A DNA stretch of 41,402 nt from an uncultured Bacilli bacterium (GTDB lineage Bacteria > Bacillota_I > Bacilli_A > RFN20 > CAG-826). A program made the translations under genes and the position numbers. The DNA lies in assembly GCA_944368945.1 (NCBI GenBank), contig CALVXH010000004.1:1-41402 (forward strand), written 5' to 3'. The notes beneath the pieces are model-generated. The model was not told where the DNA came from, did no database searches, and saw only the letters and a program-made list of their open reading frames with translations. Shown here piece after piece: positions 8,462 to 20,266 of this stretch; the stretch's first letter is position 1; each line of letters starts with the position of its first letter.

Positions 8462-8764
8462 ATGAGAATTAAAGAAATAGTATCAAAAGAATTAGAAAAA
8501 AATCAGATGAAGCAAAGTGTCTTTAAAGAGGAAATTGATGAGTTACCTTTAGGTAGCTTAGTTAAAGTTAAAGGCAAAAGTAGTGTTTATGTATATTTAA
8601 AATATCGTGAAGGCACGAATGTCATTTCTAAATATGTTGGTAAAGATGGAGATGTATTAGTCTCTAAAATGGAAATGGACATTAGAAGAAGAAAAGCACT
8701 CGAATCTAAACTTAAAGAACTTAAGGAAGAAGAAGAGACGATGCTAAAGATGTTAAAAGTATAA
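8462..8764 (+). CDS. Small conserved-looking protein of unknown function
   Basis: 100-residue charged protein. The middle (residues ~26-64) looks like a small beta domain: LPLGSLVKVKGKSSVYVYLKY, then EGTNVISKYVGKDG. This is reminiscent of short DUF6788-type proteins, an uncertain resemblance. The last ~30 residues form a charged helix rich in Lys and Glu, probably a coiled coil. There is no signal peptide or membrane segment. It is a single-gene unit between two terminators. TAAAAT at 8450-8455 ends 6 nt before ATG and there is no Shine-Dalgarno sequence, so it is a leaderless candidate. Function is unknown. Confidence 0.7.
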   Translation: MRIKEIVSKELEKNQMKQSVFKEEIDELPLGSLVKVKGKSSVYVYLKYREGTNVISKYVGKDGDVLVSKMEMDIRRRKALESKLKELKEEEETMLKMLKV

Positions 8765-8794
8765 AAAATATTACCCTAATAAACTAGGTTTATT

Positions 8795-8836
8795 AAATTA
8801 GGCTAAGGATTTATATCTTTAGCCTAATTTTATTAT
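8795..8836 (+). terminator. Intrinsic terminator
   Basis: A perfect 12-bp inverted repeat, AAATTAGGCTAA / TTAGCCTAATTT (8795-8806 and 8819-8830), is followed by a T-rich tail. Confidence 0.8.
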
Positions 8837-8891
8837 TAGAAAATCTCTAAATATAGTAAAATGAATTTGAGTTTTGGCAAAGGAGTATTTT

Positions 8892-9941
8892 ATGGGACTA
8901 AAAAAATTTAATGAAGAGGAAAAAGTTGATCAAGAAGAAGAAAAATTAGATCAAGCTAAAGAAGAGGCTTCTAAACTAGAAGAAATAATCAATGAAAATT
9001 CTAAAGAAGAGGAAGAGCTTAAAAATTTACCTTTAGATGAAAAGCAAAAAATCGTTACAGGAAAGATTGAAGATGCTAGATTAGCTTATTTTGCTTATAC
9101 TAAAAAGCAAAAGAAGATTAATACTATAATTAGTATTGGAGTTATCATTGTTTTAATCATTTGTATTGTTTTAATCTTTGCTTTAGGTGAAGCTAATCCA
9201 TGGGTAAGTTATCTTGCTTTAGGTTTAATGGTTGTAGCAGTTATTTTAACTTTTGTTGCTACTAAAGTCATTAAAGGAAAGTTAAGTAAACAAGCTGAAG
9301 AATACATTAAAGTTTTATATCAAAATGTTAATGATTATCTTTTTAGTGGTGAAAACTTTTCTAAACTTGAAGTTAAAGCTTATGGACAATTAAAAGATGA
9401 ACTATTTATTGATGCTGGATTTTATAAAAACATCAAAGGTACTAAATCTAGAAATCTTGTTAGTGTCTACTATAAAGACAAACAAATGGCTGTTGCTGAT
9501 TTAGCTGCTAATATTTTAGTAAAAAACAGATTATCACCTATGTTTTTAGGTAAATTCTATGACTATACTTCAAGTTATTCTAAAGAAGGAAAAAGAATTA
9601 TCATGCAAATCAAAGGCGGGCAACTTTCTCGTCCAGTTGATGATATTGATGATTTAAAACTTGTTGAAAGTACAGACACTTATTTAATTTATACTAACGA
9701 TGATGAGTGGAGAAAAACTTTAAATCAACACACAATCAAAGATATTTTAAAGTTAAAAATTGATAAAACTTTAATTGATGTATTAATTTCAATTAGAAAA
9801 GATAAATGTAGTATTGGTATTGACTATATTGATGAATTTATGAATATTCCAGTTGAACATGAATTCGATTTCAATAATGTTAAAAGAACTGAACTTGATT
9901 TAAATAAAGTTTTAACTATTTTTGATGACCTTAATAACTAA
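8892..9941 (+). CDS. Membrane protein of unknown function with N-terminal coiled coil
   Basis: 349 residues from ATG 8892, chosen because AAAGGAG lies at the right distance upstream; the longer frame from TTG 8874 would include that site. Residues ~7-45 are highly acidic and Glu/Lys rich, probably a coiled coil. Two hydrophobic helices lie at about 78-98 and 105-127, forming a hairpin in the membrane. A ~220-residue soluble C-terminal domain follows (residues 130-349) with no motif I recognise. It stands just upstream of the Ntdp-tsaE-tsaB-rimI-tsaD run with a 27-bp gap, so it may be the first gene of that operon. No function assigned. Confidence 0.75.
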   Translation: MGLKKFNEEEKVDQEEEKLDQAKEEASKLEEIINENSKEEEELKNLPLDEKQKIVTGKIEDARLAYFAYTKKQKKINTIISIGVIIVLIICIVLIFALGEANPWVSYLALGLMVVAVILTFVATKVIKGKLSKQAEEYIKVLYQNVNDYLFSGENFSKLEVKAYGQLKDELFIDAGFYKNIKGTKSRNLVSVYYKDKQMAVADLAANILVKNRLSPMFLGKFYDYTSSYSKEGKRIIMQIKGGQLSRPVDDIDDLKLVESTDTYLIYTNDDEWRKTLNQHTIKDILKLKIDKTLIDVLISIRKDKCSIGIDYIDEFMNIPVEHEFDFNNVKRTELDLNKVLTIFDDLNN

Positions 9942-9968
9942 TGAAGTTTATTTTAAAGGAGAACATTT

Positions 9969-10532
9969 ATGGACTCATTAAAAAATAAATGGATTGAAAT
10001 TCAAGGTTATAAGCACGATGGTCGAATGCATCGAATTTGGGATAATGTATTTGTTATTGATGAAACTGATGAATATATTGTAGTTGCAAGTAAAAAAACT
10101 AAAGTTGTAGAACATGACTTTAGAATTTGGTACACAAAAGAACCTGCCATAATGATCTTTTTTAAGAATCATTGGTGGAATGTAATCGCTATGTTAAAAA
10201 AAGTTGGTATTACTTATTATGTTAACTTAGCAAGTCCTTTTGTAATCGACTGTCAAAGAGTTAAATATATAGATTATGATTTGGATATAAAGTTATATCC
10301 AAATAATGATATTAGATTAATAGATGTTAAAGAATATTCTTATCATAAGAAAAAATATAATTATTCTGATGATATTGATAAAATCTTACGTTTTAATATC
10401 AATCAAGTTAAAGACTATATGACTAAAAAAGTATTTCCATTTAATGATGAAATTATAAAAAAATATTACGAGGAATTTCTCGTTAAGACAAAGAAAGAAG
10501 ATGATTATCATGAACGAAAAAATAGTTTCTAA
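9969..10532 (+). CDS. Nucleoside tri-/diphosphate phosphatase, DUF402 (Ntdp/YgaC) family
   Basis: 187 residues, full length for the family. It aligns along its length with Staphylococcus/Bacillus Ntdp-type proteins: QGYKHDGRMHRIW at the start, EPAIMIFFKNHWWNVI, YYVNLASPFVID and YIDYDLDIKLYP. Characterised members hydrolyse nucleoside tri- and diphosphates using divalent metal, with Asp residues in the YIDYDLD segment implicated. The Shine-Dalgarno sequence AAAGGAG precedes ATG 9969. The 3' end overlaps the start of tsaE, which indicates co-transcription and probably translational coupling. Confidence 0.88.
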   Translation: MDSLKNKWIEIQGYKHDGRMHRIWDNVFVIDETDEYIVVASKKTKVVEHDFRIWYTKEPAIMIFFKNHWWNVIAMLKKVGITYYVNLASPFVIDCQRVKYIDYDLDIKLYPNNDIRLIDVKEYSYHKKKYNYSDDIDKILRFNINQVKDYMTKKVFPFNDEIIKKYYEEFLVKTKKEDDYHERKNSF

Positions 10533-10986
10533 AAGCGTTGAAGATACCCTTGAAATAGGTAAAATCATTGCAAAAAACGCTTTTTGTGGCGAAGTTGTTA
10601 CTTTAAGTGGCGATTTAGGTGCTGGGAAAACAACTTTAACTAAAGGAGTTGGGAAAGGCTTAGGAATCGAAGAAGAAATCAATTCTCCTACATTTAATAT
10701 TTTAAAATGCTATTTCCATGATCCTTTACCTTTATATCATATTGATGCTTATAGATTAGAAGGCGTTAGACCTGAACAAAAAAATATTGGGCTTGAAGAG
10801 ATTATTGAAGGTAATGGTGTTACTTTAATTGAATGGCCAATGTATATTGAAGAGTTTATTCCTTTTGATTCATTGTCAATTGAAATTCATAATGATGAAA
10901 ACGAAAATAGAACATTATTATTATCTTCCAATTCACCAAAATACTTTACAACAATAAAAGAATTAAAGGAGAAATTTGGATGTTAA
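10510..10986 (+). CDS. tsaE: tRNA threonylcarbamoyladenosine biosynthesis ATPase TsaE
   Basis: P-loop protein of 158 residues that regulates the TsaB-TsaD complex during t6A formation at position 37 of ANN-decoding tRNAs. Visible motifs are LSGDLGAGKTTLTKG (Walker A), SPTFNI, HIDAYRLEG and LIEWP, all classic for TsaE/YjeE. The start is placed at ATG 10510 (MNEKIVSK), which gives the usual family length; ATG 10501 is also in frame. It overlaps the previous gene by 23 bp and tsaB by 7 bp. Confidence 0.94.
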   Translation: MNEKIVSKSVEDTLEIGKIIAKNAFCGEVVTLSGDLGAGKTTLTKGVGKGLGIEEEINSPTFNILKCYFHDPLPLYHIDAYRLEGVRPEQKNIGLEEIIEGNGVTLIEWPMYIEEFIPFDSLSIEIHNDENENRTLLLSSNSPKYFTTIKELKEKFGC

Positions 10987-11567
10987 CTTTAATATTAGAT
11001 AGTGCTGACAAAAATTTACTTGTAGCACTTTTTAAAGATGGTAAAAAGCTTGATGAAATTAGTTATGAAGCTTGGCAAAGACAAAGCGAACTAATGATTC
11101 CTGAACTCAAAAATATTTTAGATAGAAATAAAATTAATCCTAAAGAAGTTAATCAAATTGTTGTTACTTTAGGACCTGGTTCTTATACTGGAGTTAGAAT
11201 TGCTTTAACAATTGCTAAAATTTATGCATTGAGTTTATCAATTCCTTGCTATGCTGTTTCTAGTTTAGGCGCTTTAAAAAATAAAGAAGGAACATCAATT
11301 TGTTTAATTAATGCTAGAAGTAATAGAAGTTATTTTGGTGTTTATGATGCAAATGGCGAAGCAATTATTAATGATAAAGTATTAAAAAATGATGAAGTAT
11401 TAAATTACATTAATGAACATAAGTCATATCATGTTTGTGGAGATACTGTTTATTTAAATATTAATGGAGAAAATAATGATATTGCTAATAATATGTATTC
11501 ATTAAGAAGTGAAAAAACACTTGTTAACAATATCCTTGCTTTAAAGGCAGTATATTTAAAGGACTAA
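10980..11567 (+). CDS. tsaB: tRNA threonylcarbamoyladenosine biosynthesis protein TsaB
   Basis: 195-residue ASKHA-fold partner of TsaD. It has the characteristic LDSADKNLLVALF opening and the GPGSYTGVRIALTIAK motif. TsaB has no catalytic site and serves as a scaffold for TsaD and TsaE. ATG 10980 overlaps the end of tsaE and follows AAAGGAG. rimI starts after a single-base gap. The length is slightly short of the usual ~230 residues, with a reduced C-terminal lobe. Confidence 0.94.
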   Translation: MLTLILDSADKNLLVALFKDGKKLDEISYEAWQRQSELMIPELKNILDRNKINPKEVNQIVVTLGPGSYTGVRIALTIAKIYALSLSIPCYAVSSLGALKNKEGTSICLINARSNRSYFGVYDANGEAIINDKVLKNDEVLNYINEHKSYHVCGDTVYLNINGENNDIANNMYSLRSEKTLVNNILALKAVYLKD

Positions 11568-11568
11568 T

Positions 11569-12006
11569 ATGGAATTTAAAGTTGCTACAACTGATGATCT
11601 AAAAGCTATTAAAGAAATTGAAGATGAATCTTTTCATAAGCCATTTACTTTAGAAGAATTAACTTATGAGATTAAAGAGAATCCGTTTTCTAAATATATA
11701 TTATGTTTAATTGATGGAAAGATTGTTGGATTTATAAATTTTTGGATTACATTTGATAGTGCAACAATAAATCAAATTGCTACTAAAAAAGAATATAGAA
11801 ATAAAGGAATTGCAACGAATTTACTTGAGTACGCCGAGACTTTATTAAAAAAAGAAAATGTAGAATTCTTTACTTTAGAAGTTAGAAAATCAAATGTTGC
11901 AGCAATTAATTTATATTTAAAATTTGGCTTTATAAAAATAAATGTTAAAAAAGGTTATTATGATGATGGAGAAGATGCCATTTATATGGTAAAGGGAGAA
12001 ATCTAA
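11569..12006 (+). CDS. rimI: Ribosomal-protein-alanine N-acetyltransferase (GNAT)
   Basis: 145-residue GNAT acetyltransferase. The acetyl-CoA binding motif A is present (KKEYRNKGIATNLLEYAE), followed by the beta-bulge EVRKSNVAAINLYLKFGF typical of RimI. In bacteria RimI acetylates the N-terminal Ala of ribosomal protein S18 and is often clustered with tsaB and tsaD, exactly as here. It is separated by one base from tsaB, and its stop abuts the tsaD start. Confidence 0.92.
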   Translation: MEFKVATTDDLKAIKEIEDESFHKPFTLEELTYEIKENPFSKYILCLIDGKIVGFINFWITFDSATINQIATKKEYRNKGIATNLLEYAETLLKKENVEFFTLEVRKSNVAAINLYLKFGFIKINVKKGYYDDGEDAIYMVKGEI

Positions 12007-13026
12007 ATGGATGGTCATGTTATTATTTTAGGTCTTGAAAGCAGTTGTGATGAAACTGCTTGTGCAATTACAGATAATGGAAAATTATTAGCAAATGTTA
12101 TTTCTAGTCAAATAGATGTACATAGAAAATATGGTGGGGTCATGCCTGAAATTGCTAGTAGATTACACCTTGAAAATGTTGGTTGTGTTATTAATGAAGC
12201 ATTAAATGTTGCCAACGTAAAAATGGAAGATGTCACTGCTATTGCTGTTACTCGTGGTCCTGGATTAATTGGAGCTTTACATGTTGGTTTACAAGCTGCT
12301 AAAACATTAAGTTTAATTTATAACATTCCATTAATTCCAGTACACCATTTAGCAGGTCACATATATGCAAATGAATTTATTAAACCATTAAAGTTCCCTT
12401 TATTAGCAGTTGTTGTTAGTGGAGGAAACACTGAACTTGTTTATATGAAAGATCACCTTAATTTTGAAATTATTGGTGAAACTAAAGATGATGCTATTGG
12501 AGAAAGTTATGATAAGGTCGCTAGAGTATTAGGTTTACCTTATCCAGGAGGAGTTGAAATTGATAGACTTGCTAAAACTGGCAAGCATACCTATAAACTT
12601 CCTACTCCACTCCATGATGGAAGTTTAAATTTCTCATATAGTGGATTAAAGACTGCTGTTATTAATTTAGTACATAACTTAGAGCAAAAAGGTGAAAAAA
12701 TTATTATTGAAGATATGGCTAAATCATTCCAAGATGTTGCTGTTGGCATGGTAATGGATAGAGTAAAAAAAGCAGTTAAAGAATATAAGGTTAAAGAAAT
12801 TGTTTTAGCTGGAGGCGTTAGTGCTAATAGCTATTTAAGAAGTGAAATTGTTGAAGCTTTTAAAAATACTGATATTGATGTAGAAATTCCACCTTTATGG
12901 TGTACTACTGATAATGCAGCAATGATTGCTAAGGTTGGTGAATATTTATATAAAGATAAAGTGTTTGCAACTTTAAACTTAGGAGTTGATCCAAGTTGGA
13001 GAATTGAAGATTTTAAAAAGTTTTAA
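12007..13026 (+). CDS. tsaD: tRNA N6-adenosine threonylcarbamoyltransferase TsaD
   Basis: 339-residue catalytic subunit of the t6A complex, which transfers the threonylcarbamoyl group to A37 of tRNA. Clear signatures: ILGLESSCDETACAI at the start, the metal-binding HHLAGH motif near residue 115, VVSGGNTELV, and the C-terminal ATP-site segment AGGVSANSYLR. Length is standard. It begins at the base after the rimI stop codon; AAAGGGAGAA just upstream in the rimI end serves as ribosome binding site. Essential in most bacteria. Confidence 0.97.
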   Translation: MDGHVIILGLESSCDETACAITDNGKLLANVISSQIDVHRKYGGVMPEIASRLHLENVGCVINEALNVANVKMEDVTAIAVTRGPGLIGALHVGLQAAKTLSLIYNIPLIPVHHLAGHIYANEFIKPLKFPLLAVVVSGGNTELVYMKDHLNFEIIGETKDDAIGESYDKVARVLGLPYPGGVEIDRLAKTGKHTYKLPTPLHDGSLNFSYSGLKTAVINLVHNLEQKGEKIIIEDMAKSFQDVAVGMVMDRVKKAVKEYKVKEIVLAGGVSANSYLRSEIVEAFKNTDIDVEIPPLWCTTDNAAMIAKVGEYLYKDKVFATLNLGVDPSWRIEDFKKF

Positions 13027-13032
13027 TAATGA

Positions 13033-13056
13033 TATAATTTAATTTAATTGTGGAGG
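13033..13056 (+). promoter_or_regulatory. -10 box and ribosome binding site of asnS
   Basis: TATAAT at 13033-13038 is followed by GGAGG at 13052-13056, five bases before ATG 13062. The GGAGG settles the start at 13062 over the in-frame GTG at 13050. No convincing -35 box is seen. Confidence 0.5.
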
Positions 13057-13061
13057 CGTTT

Positions 13062-14444
13062 ATGAGTCAAAAAAGAAGTTTAACAAATAGACAACTATTC
13101 TTAGAGTTTTATGATTCAAAGCTTGAAGAAGGTAAAGAAGTTACTCTTGAAGGATGGATTAGAGCAAATAGAGATAATGGTAATGTAGGTTTTATCGCTT
13201 TTAATGATGGAAGTTACTTTAAAAATACACAAATTGTTTATGATGGAAATAATAAAGATTATGAACAATATGCACATTTAAAATATGGTGCAGCAATCCA
13301 AGTTACTGGAACGATTAAATTGACTCCAGAAGCAAAACAACCATTTGAAATTCATGCAACAAATATTACTTTATTAGGTGATTGTAGTGAAGACTACCCA
13401 CTTCAAAAAAAGAGACATAGTTATGAATTTTTAAGAGATATTGCTTATCTTAGACCAAGAGCAAATACTTTTAATGCAGTTTTTAGAATTAGAAATACTT
13501 TAGCTTATGCTATTCATAGATATTTTCAAGAAAGAGGATTCATGTATGTTCATACTCCTTTAATTACTGCTAATGATGCTGAAGGTGCAGGACAAGTTTT
13601 CCATGTTATTGCTGATCCTAAACATCCTACAGATTTCTTTAATGCAAATGCATGTTTAACAGTTAGTGGACAACTTCATGTTGAATCATTTGCTTTAGCA
13701 TTTAGAGATGTTTATACTTTTGGGCCAACATTTAGAGCAGAAAATTCAAATACAACTCGTCATGCAAGTGAATTCTGGATGATTGAACCAGAAATCGCAT
13801 TCGCTGATCTTGAAGATGATATGGATTTAATTGAATCATTCTTAAAATATATCATTAAGTATGTATTAGATAATTGTAAGGATGAAATGGAATTTTGTAA
13901 TACCTTCCTTGAAAAGGGTGTTATTGATAAATTAAACCATGTTTTAAATACAACTTTTAGAAGAATGACTTATACAGAAGGTATTGAATTACTTCAAAAA
14001 GCTGTAAAAGGTGGACATAAATTTGAAAATAACGATATCTATTGGGGAATGGATTTACAAAGCGAACATGAAAGATATCTTACTGAGCAAGTGGTAAAAG
14101 GACCTGTTTTCTTAACAGACTATCCTAAAGAAATTAAAGCTTTCTATATGAAACTTAATCCAGATAATAAGACAGTTGCAGCATGTGATTTACTTGTTCC
14201 AAGTGAAGGTGAAATTGTTGGTGGATCTCAAAGAGAAGAAGATTATGAAAAACTTATTGCCAAGATGAAAGAACTTGGAAATGATAAAGGACTTGACTGG
14301 TATCTTAACTTAAGAAAATATGGAGGTTGTAAACATGCTGGTTTCGGACTTGGATTTGATAGATTATTAATGTATATTACAGGTATACAAAATATTAGAG
14401 ACGTTCAACCATATCCACGTACACCAGGAAGTTTAAAATATTAA
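13062..14444 (+). CDS. asnS: Asparaginyl-tRNA synthetase
   Basis: Class IIb aminoacyl-tRNA synthetase of 460 residues. The N-terminal OB-fold anticodon-binding domain (residues ~15-110, EVTLEGWIRANRDNG) is followed by the catalytic domain with motif 2 (FRAENSNTTRHASEFWMIEP) and motif 3 (GFGLGFDRLLMYITG). The features are of AsnRS rather than AspRS because the bacterial AspRS insertion is absent. Since AsnRS is present, the GatCAB enzyme encoded downstream in this window is probably needed mainly to make Gln-tRNA from Glu-tRNA. The start is fixed by GGAGG. It has its own -10 box, so it may be partly independent of tsaD. Confidence 0.97.
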   Translation: MSQKRSLTNRQLFLEFYDSKLEEGKEVTLEGWIRANRDNGNVGFIAFNDGSYFKNTQIVYDGNNKDYEQYAHLKYGAAIQVTGTIKLTPEAKQPFEIHATNITLLGDCSEDYPLQKKRHSYEFLRDIAYLRPRANTFNAVFRIRNTLAYAIHRYFQERGFMYVHTPLITANDAEGAGQVFHVIADPKHPTDFFNANACLTVSGQLHVESFALAFRDVYTFGPTFRAENSNTTRHASEFWMIEPEIAFADLEDDMDLIESFLKYIIKYVLDNCKDEMEFCNTFLEKGVIDKLNHVLNTTFRRMTYTEGIELLQKAVKGGHKFENNDIYWGMDLQSEHERYLTEQVVKGPVFLTDYPKEIKAFYMKLNPDNKTVAACDLLVPSEGEIVGGSQREEDYEKLIAKMKELGNDKGLDWYLNLRKYGGCKHAGFGLGFDRLLMYITGIQNIRDVQPYPRTPGSLKY

Positions 14445-14445
14445 T

Positions 14446-14766
14446 ATGTTAATAGAAGATGAAGAAAAATTAAGCGACATTTATAGTAAACCAAATGATC
14501 GAAAAACTAGTAAAGACGATGTTGAAGCAGTTTCCATTGAAGATAAAGGGAATGATTCAATAGTTTTAGATATGGCTGATACTAAAGAAGTAACGCCATC
14601 AGTTAGAGATTCTAGAGTTCAAGTTGAACTTTCTAAAGAAGATATTGAACTCAAAAGAAAGAAAAAACGTATAGCATTATTTATTGTTTTTTGTGTTTTA
14701 GATGTTGCTTTATTATCTTACATCATCTATTTAGTAGTAATGATATTTGTAAATTTAGCAAAATAA
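14446..14766 (+). CDS. Small single-pass membrane protein of unknown function
   Basis: 106 residues. Residues 1-75 are hydrophilic and acidic, with no motif I recognise. A basic stop-transfer cluster (KRKKKRI, ~70-76) precedes one C-terminal transmembrane helix at about residues 76-100. It is predicted to be tail-anchored with the N-terminus in the cytoplasm. It begins one base after the asnS stop codon, so it is translationally coupled, and a strong terminator follows. No function assigned. Confidence 0.65.
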   Translation: MLIEDEEKLSDIYSKPNDRKTSKDDVEAVSIEDKGNDSIVLDMADTKEVTPSVRDSRVQVELSKEDIELKRKKKRIALFIVFCVLDVALLSYIIYLVVMIFVNLAK

Positions 14767-14786
14767 AAAAAGAATCTAAAAAAATG

Positions 14787-14815
14787 AAAAATCCCGTAAA
14801 ATCACGGGATTTTTT
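14787..14815 (+). terminator. Intrinsic terminator of the asnS unit
   Basis: AAAATCCCGT pairs with ACGGGATTTT around a 6-nt loop, followed by T residues. The A and T tracts are symmetric, so it may also serve the convergent TetR-type gene. Confidence 0.9.
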
Positions 14816-14894
14816 AATTTTTAAGTAGAAATAGAAATAAATATAAAGTTTGGTTGTTGTACTTATAATATAAGATAAAACTTATATTTATTAA

Positions 14895-15530
14895 TTAGTC
14901 TTTTTTATCAAAGATAACGCTAGGCATTGAGAACACTTTAGATGTTGTTAAAGTGTAAATATATCTAGCCATTGTCTCAATTGAAACACCAAATTCTTCC
15001 ATAGCCATTGAATAAAATAAGCCACTTAAAGCACCAGCATAATAACTGGAAATGATTTCCATTGGAATTTCATTAGCGACATTTGATTTTTCTTCAGCTA
15101 CTAAAGTAGGAATCATATCTTTTATAAAGTAGTATAAGCTTGTATAAATTGATTTTTCTTTATCGTTTTTAAGTATCTTTCTAAATAAACTTTTTTCATC
15201 ATAAAATAAAGTTACTAATGAGATCAATATATCGATATAACTAATACTTTTATTAACATCACCTAAATAATTCTTTTTTAAGTTATCGAATGCTGATTTA
15301 GTTGTTCTTTCAAAAACAAAAGTCATTAGTTCTTCTTTATTTTTGAAATTGTTATAAAAAGTCAATTTTGATATTAAAGCATTTTCACAAATTTCTTTAA
15401 CTGAAATTTTATCAAAAGATTTTGTTTCAAGTAATTGAAGTAAAGAATCAGCTAAATCCCTTTTTGTTCTTATGATACGAATGTCTTCCTTTTTTGTTCT
15501 ATGTTGCTTTAATTCATACATTTTAGTCAT
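14895..15530 (-). CDS. TetR/AcrR family transcriptional regulator
   Basis: 211 residues. The N-terminal helix-turn-helix spans about residues 25-70: ISVKEICENALISKLTFYNN, with the recognition helix LTFYNNFKNKEEL. The C-terminal domain is helical, of the TetR_C_7-like sort seen in low-GC Gram-positives; its ligand is unknown. The ribosome binding site AAAGGAC precedes ATG 15530. The gene is transcribed away from pcrA. A 22-bp perfect AT palindrome lies between the two genes at 15655-15676 and is a possible operator. Confidence 0.85.
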   Translation of the reverse strand: MTKMYELKQHRTKKEDIRIIRTKRDLADSLLQLLETKSFDKISVKEICENALISKLTFYNNFKNKEELMTFVFERTTKSAFDNLKKNYLGDVNKSISYIDILISLVTLFYDEKSLFRKILKNDKEKSIYTSLYYFIKDMIPTLVAEEKSNVANEIPMEIISSYYAGALSGLFYSMAMEEFGVSIETMARYIYTLTTSKVFSMPSVIFDKKD

Positions 15531-15654
15531 AAAAATGTCCTTTCATTTCTTGTGAATACAACTATAGTAAATTTTTTATATTATTTCATCTTTAATTATA
15601 AAAATTTATTCATGTTTACTTTTTTAAACACTTTATAAATCAATAAATATTTAT

Positions 15655-15695
15655 TTTTATTTATATATAAATAAAACTATAAAAAATGGTATACT
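15655..15695 (+). promoter_or_regulatory. Putative pcrA promoter with a 22-bp palindrome (possible operator)
   Basis: Positions 15655-15676 are a perfect 22-bp palindrome made only of A and T. It sits where the -35 region would be for the TATACT box at 15690-15695. A TetR-type gene is transcribed divergently. In sequence this AT-rich the palindrome could be fortuitous. Confidence 0.35.
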
Positions 15696-15704
15696 TTTAT
15701 GGCT

Positions 15705-19957
<4,253 letters not shown>

Positions 19958-19968
19958 GAGGTAATAAG

Positions 19969-20265
19969 ATGAAAAAAGTTAACAAAGATGTTCTAAAAGA
20001 CGCAGCCAATCGATTATATTTCGACATGACTGATGATCAATATGAAACATTACTCGAAGAATTTGATACTATTCAAAGCGAATTTGAATTAATGGGTCAA
20101 ATTGTTGGTGTTGATGAAGCTACACCTATGACTTTCCCATTTGATGTTTCTATTGATTACTTAAGAGACGATGTGCCTGAAGAACCTTTAAAAGCCGAAG
20201 ATGTTTTAAAGAATGCAGGTAATGTAAAAGATGGACAAATTAAATTACCAAAGGTGGTCGGATAA
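19969..20265 (+). CDS. gatC: Glutamyl-tRNA(Gln)/aspartyl-tRNA(Asn) amidotransferase subunit C
   Basis: 98-residue GatC. It shows the usual N-terminal helices (DVLKDAANRLYFDMTDDQ), the proline-containing middle and the C-terminal LRDDVPEE segment that wraps around GatA. GatC stabilises the GatA-GatB complex. It follows ligA by 11 bp with GAGGT before ATG, and gatA begins one base after its stop codon. Confidence 0.93.
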   Translation: MKKVNKDVLKDAANRLYFDMTDDQYETLLEEFDTIQSEFELMGQIVGVDEATPMTFPFDVSIDYLRDDVPEEPLKAEDVLKNAGNVKDGQIKLPKVVG

Positions 20266-20266
20266 T

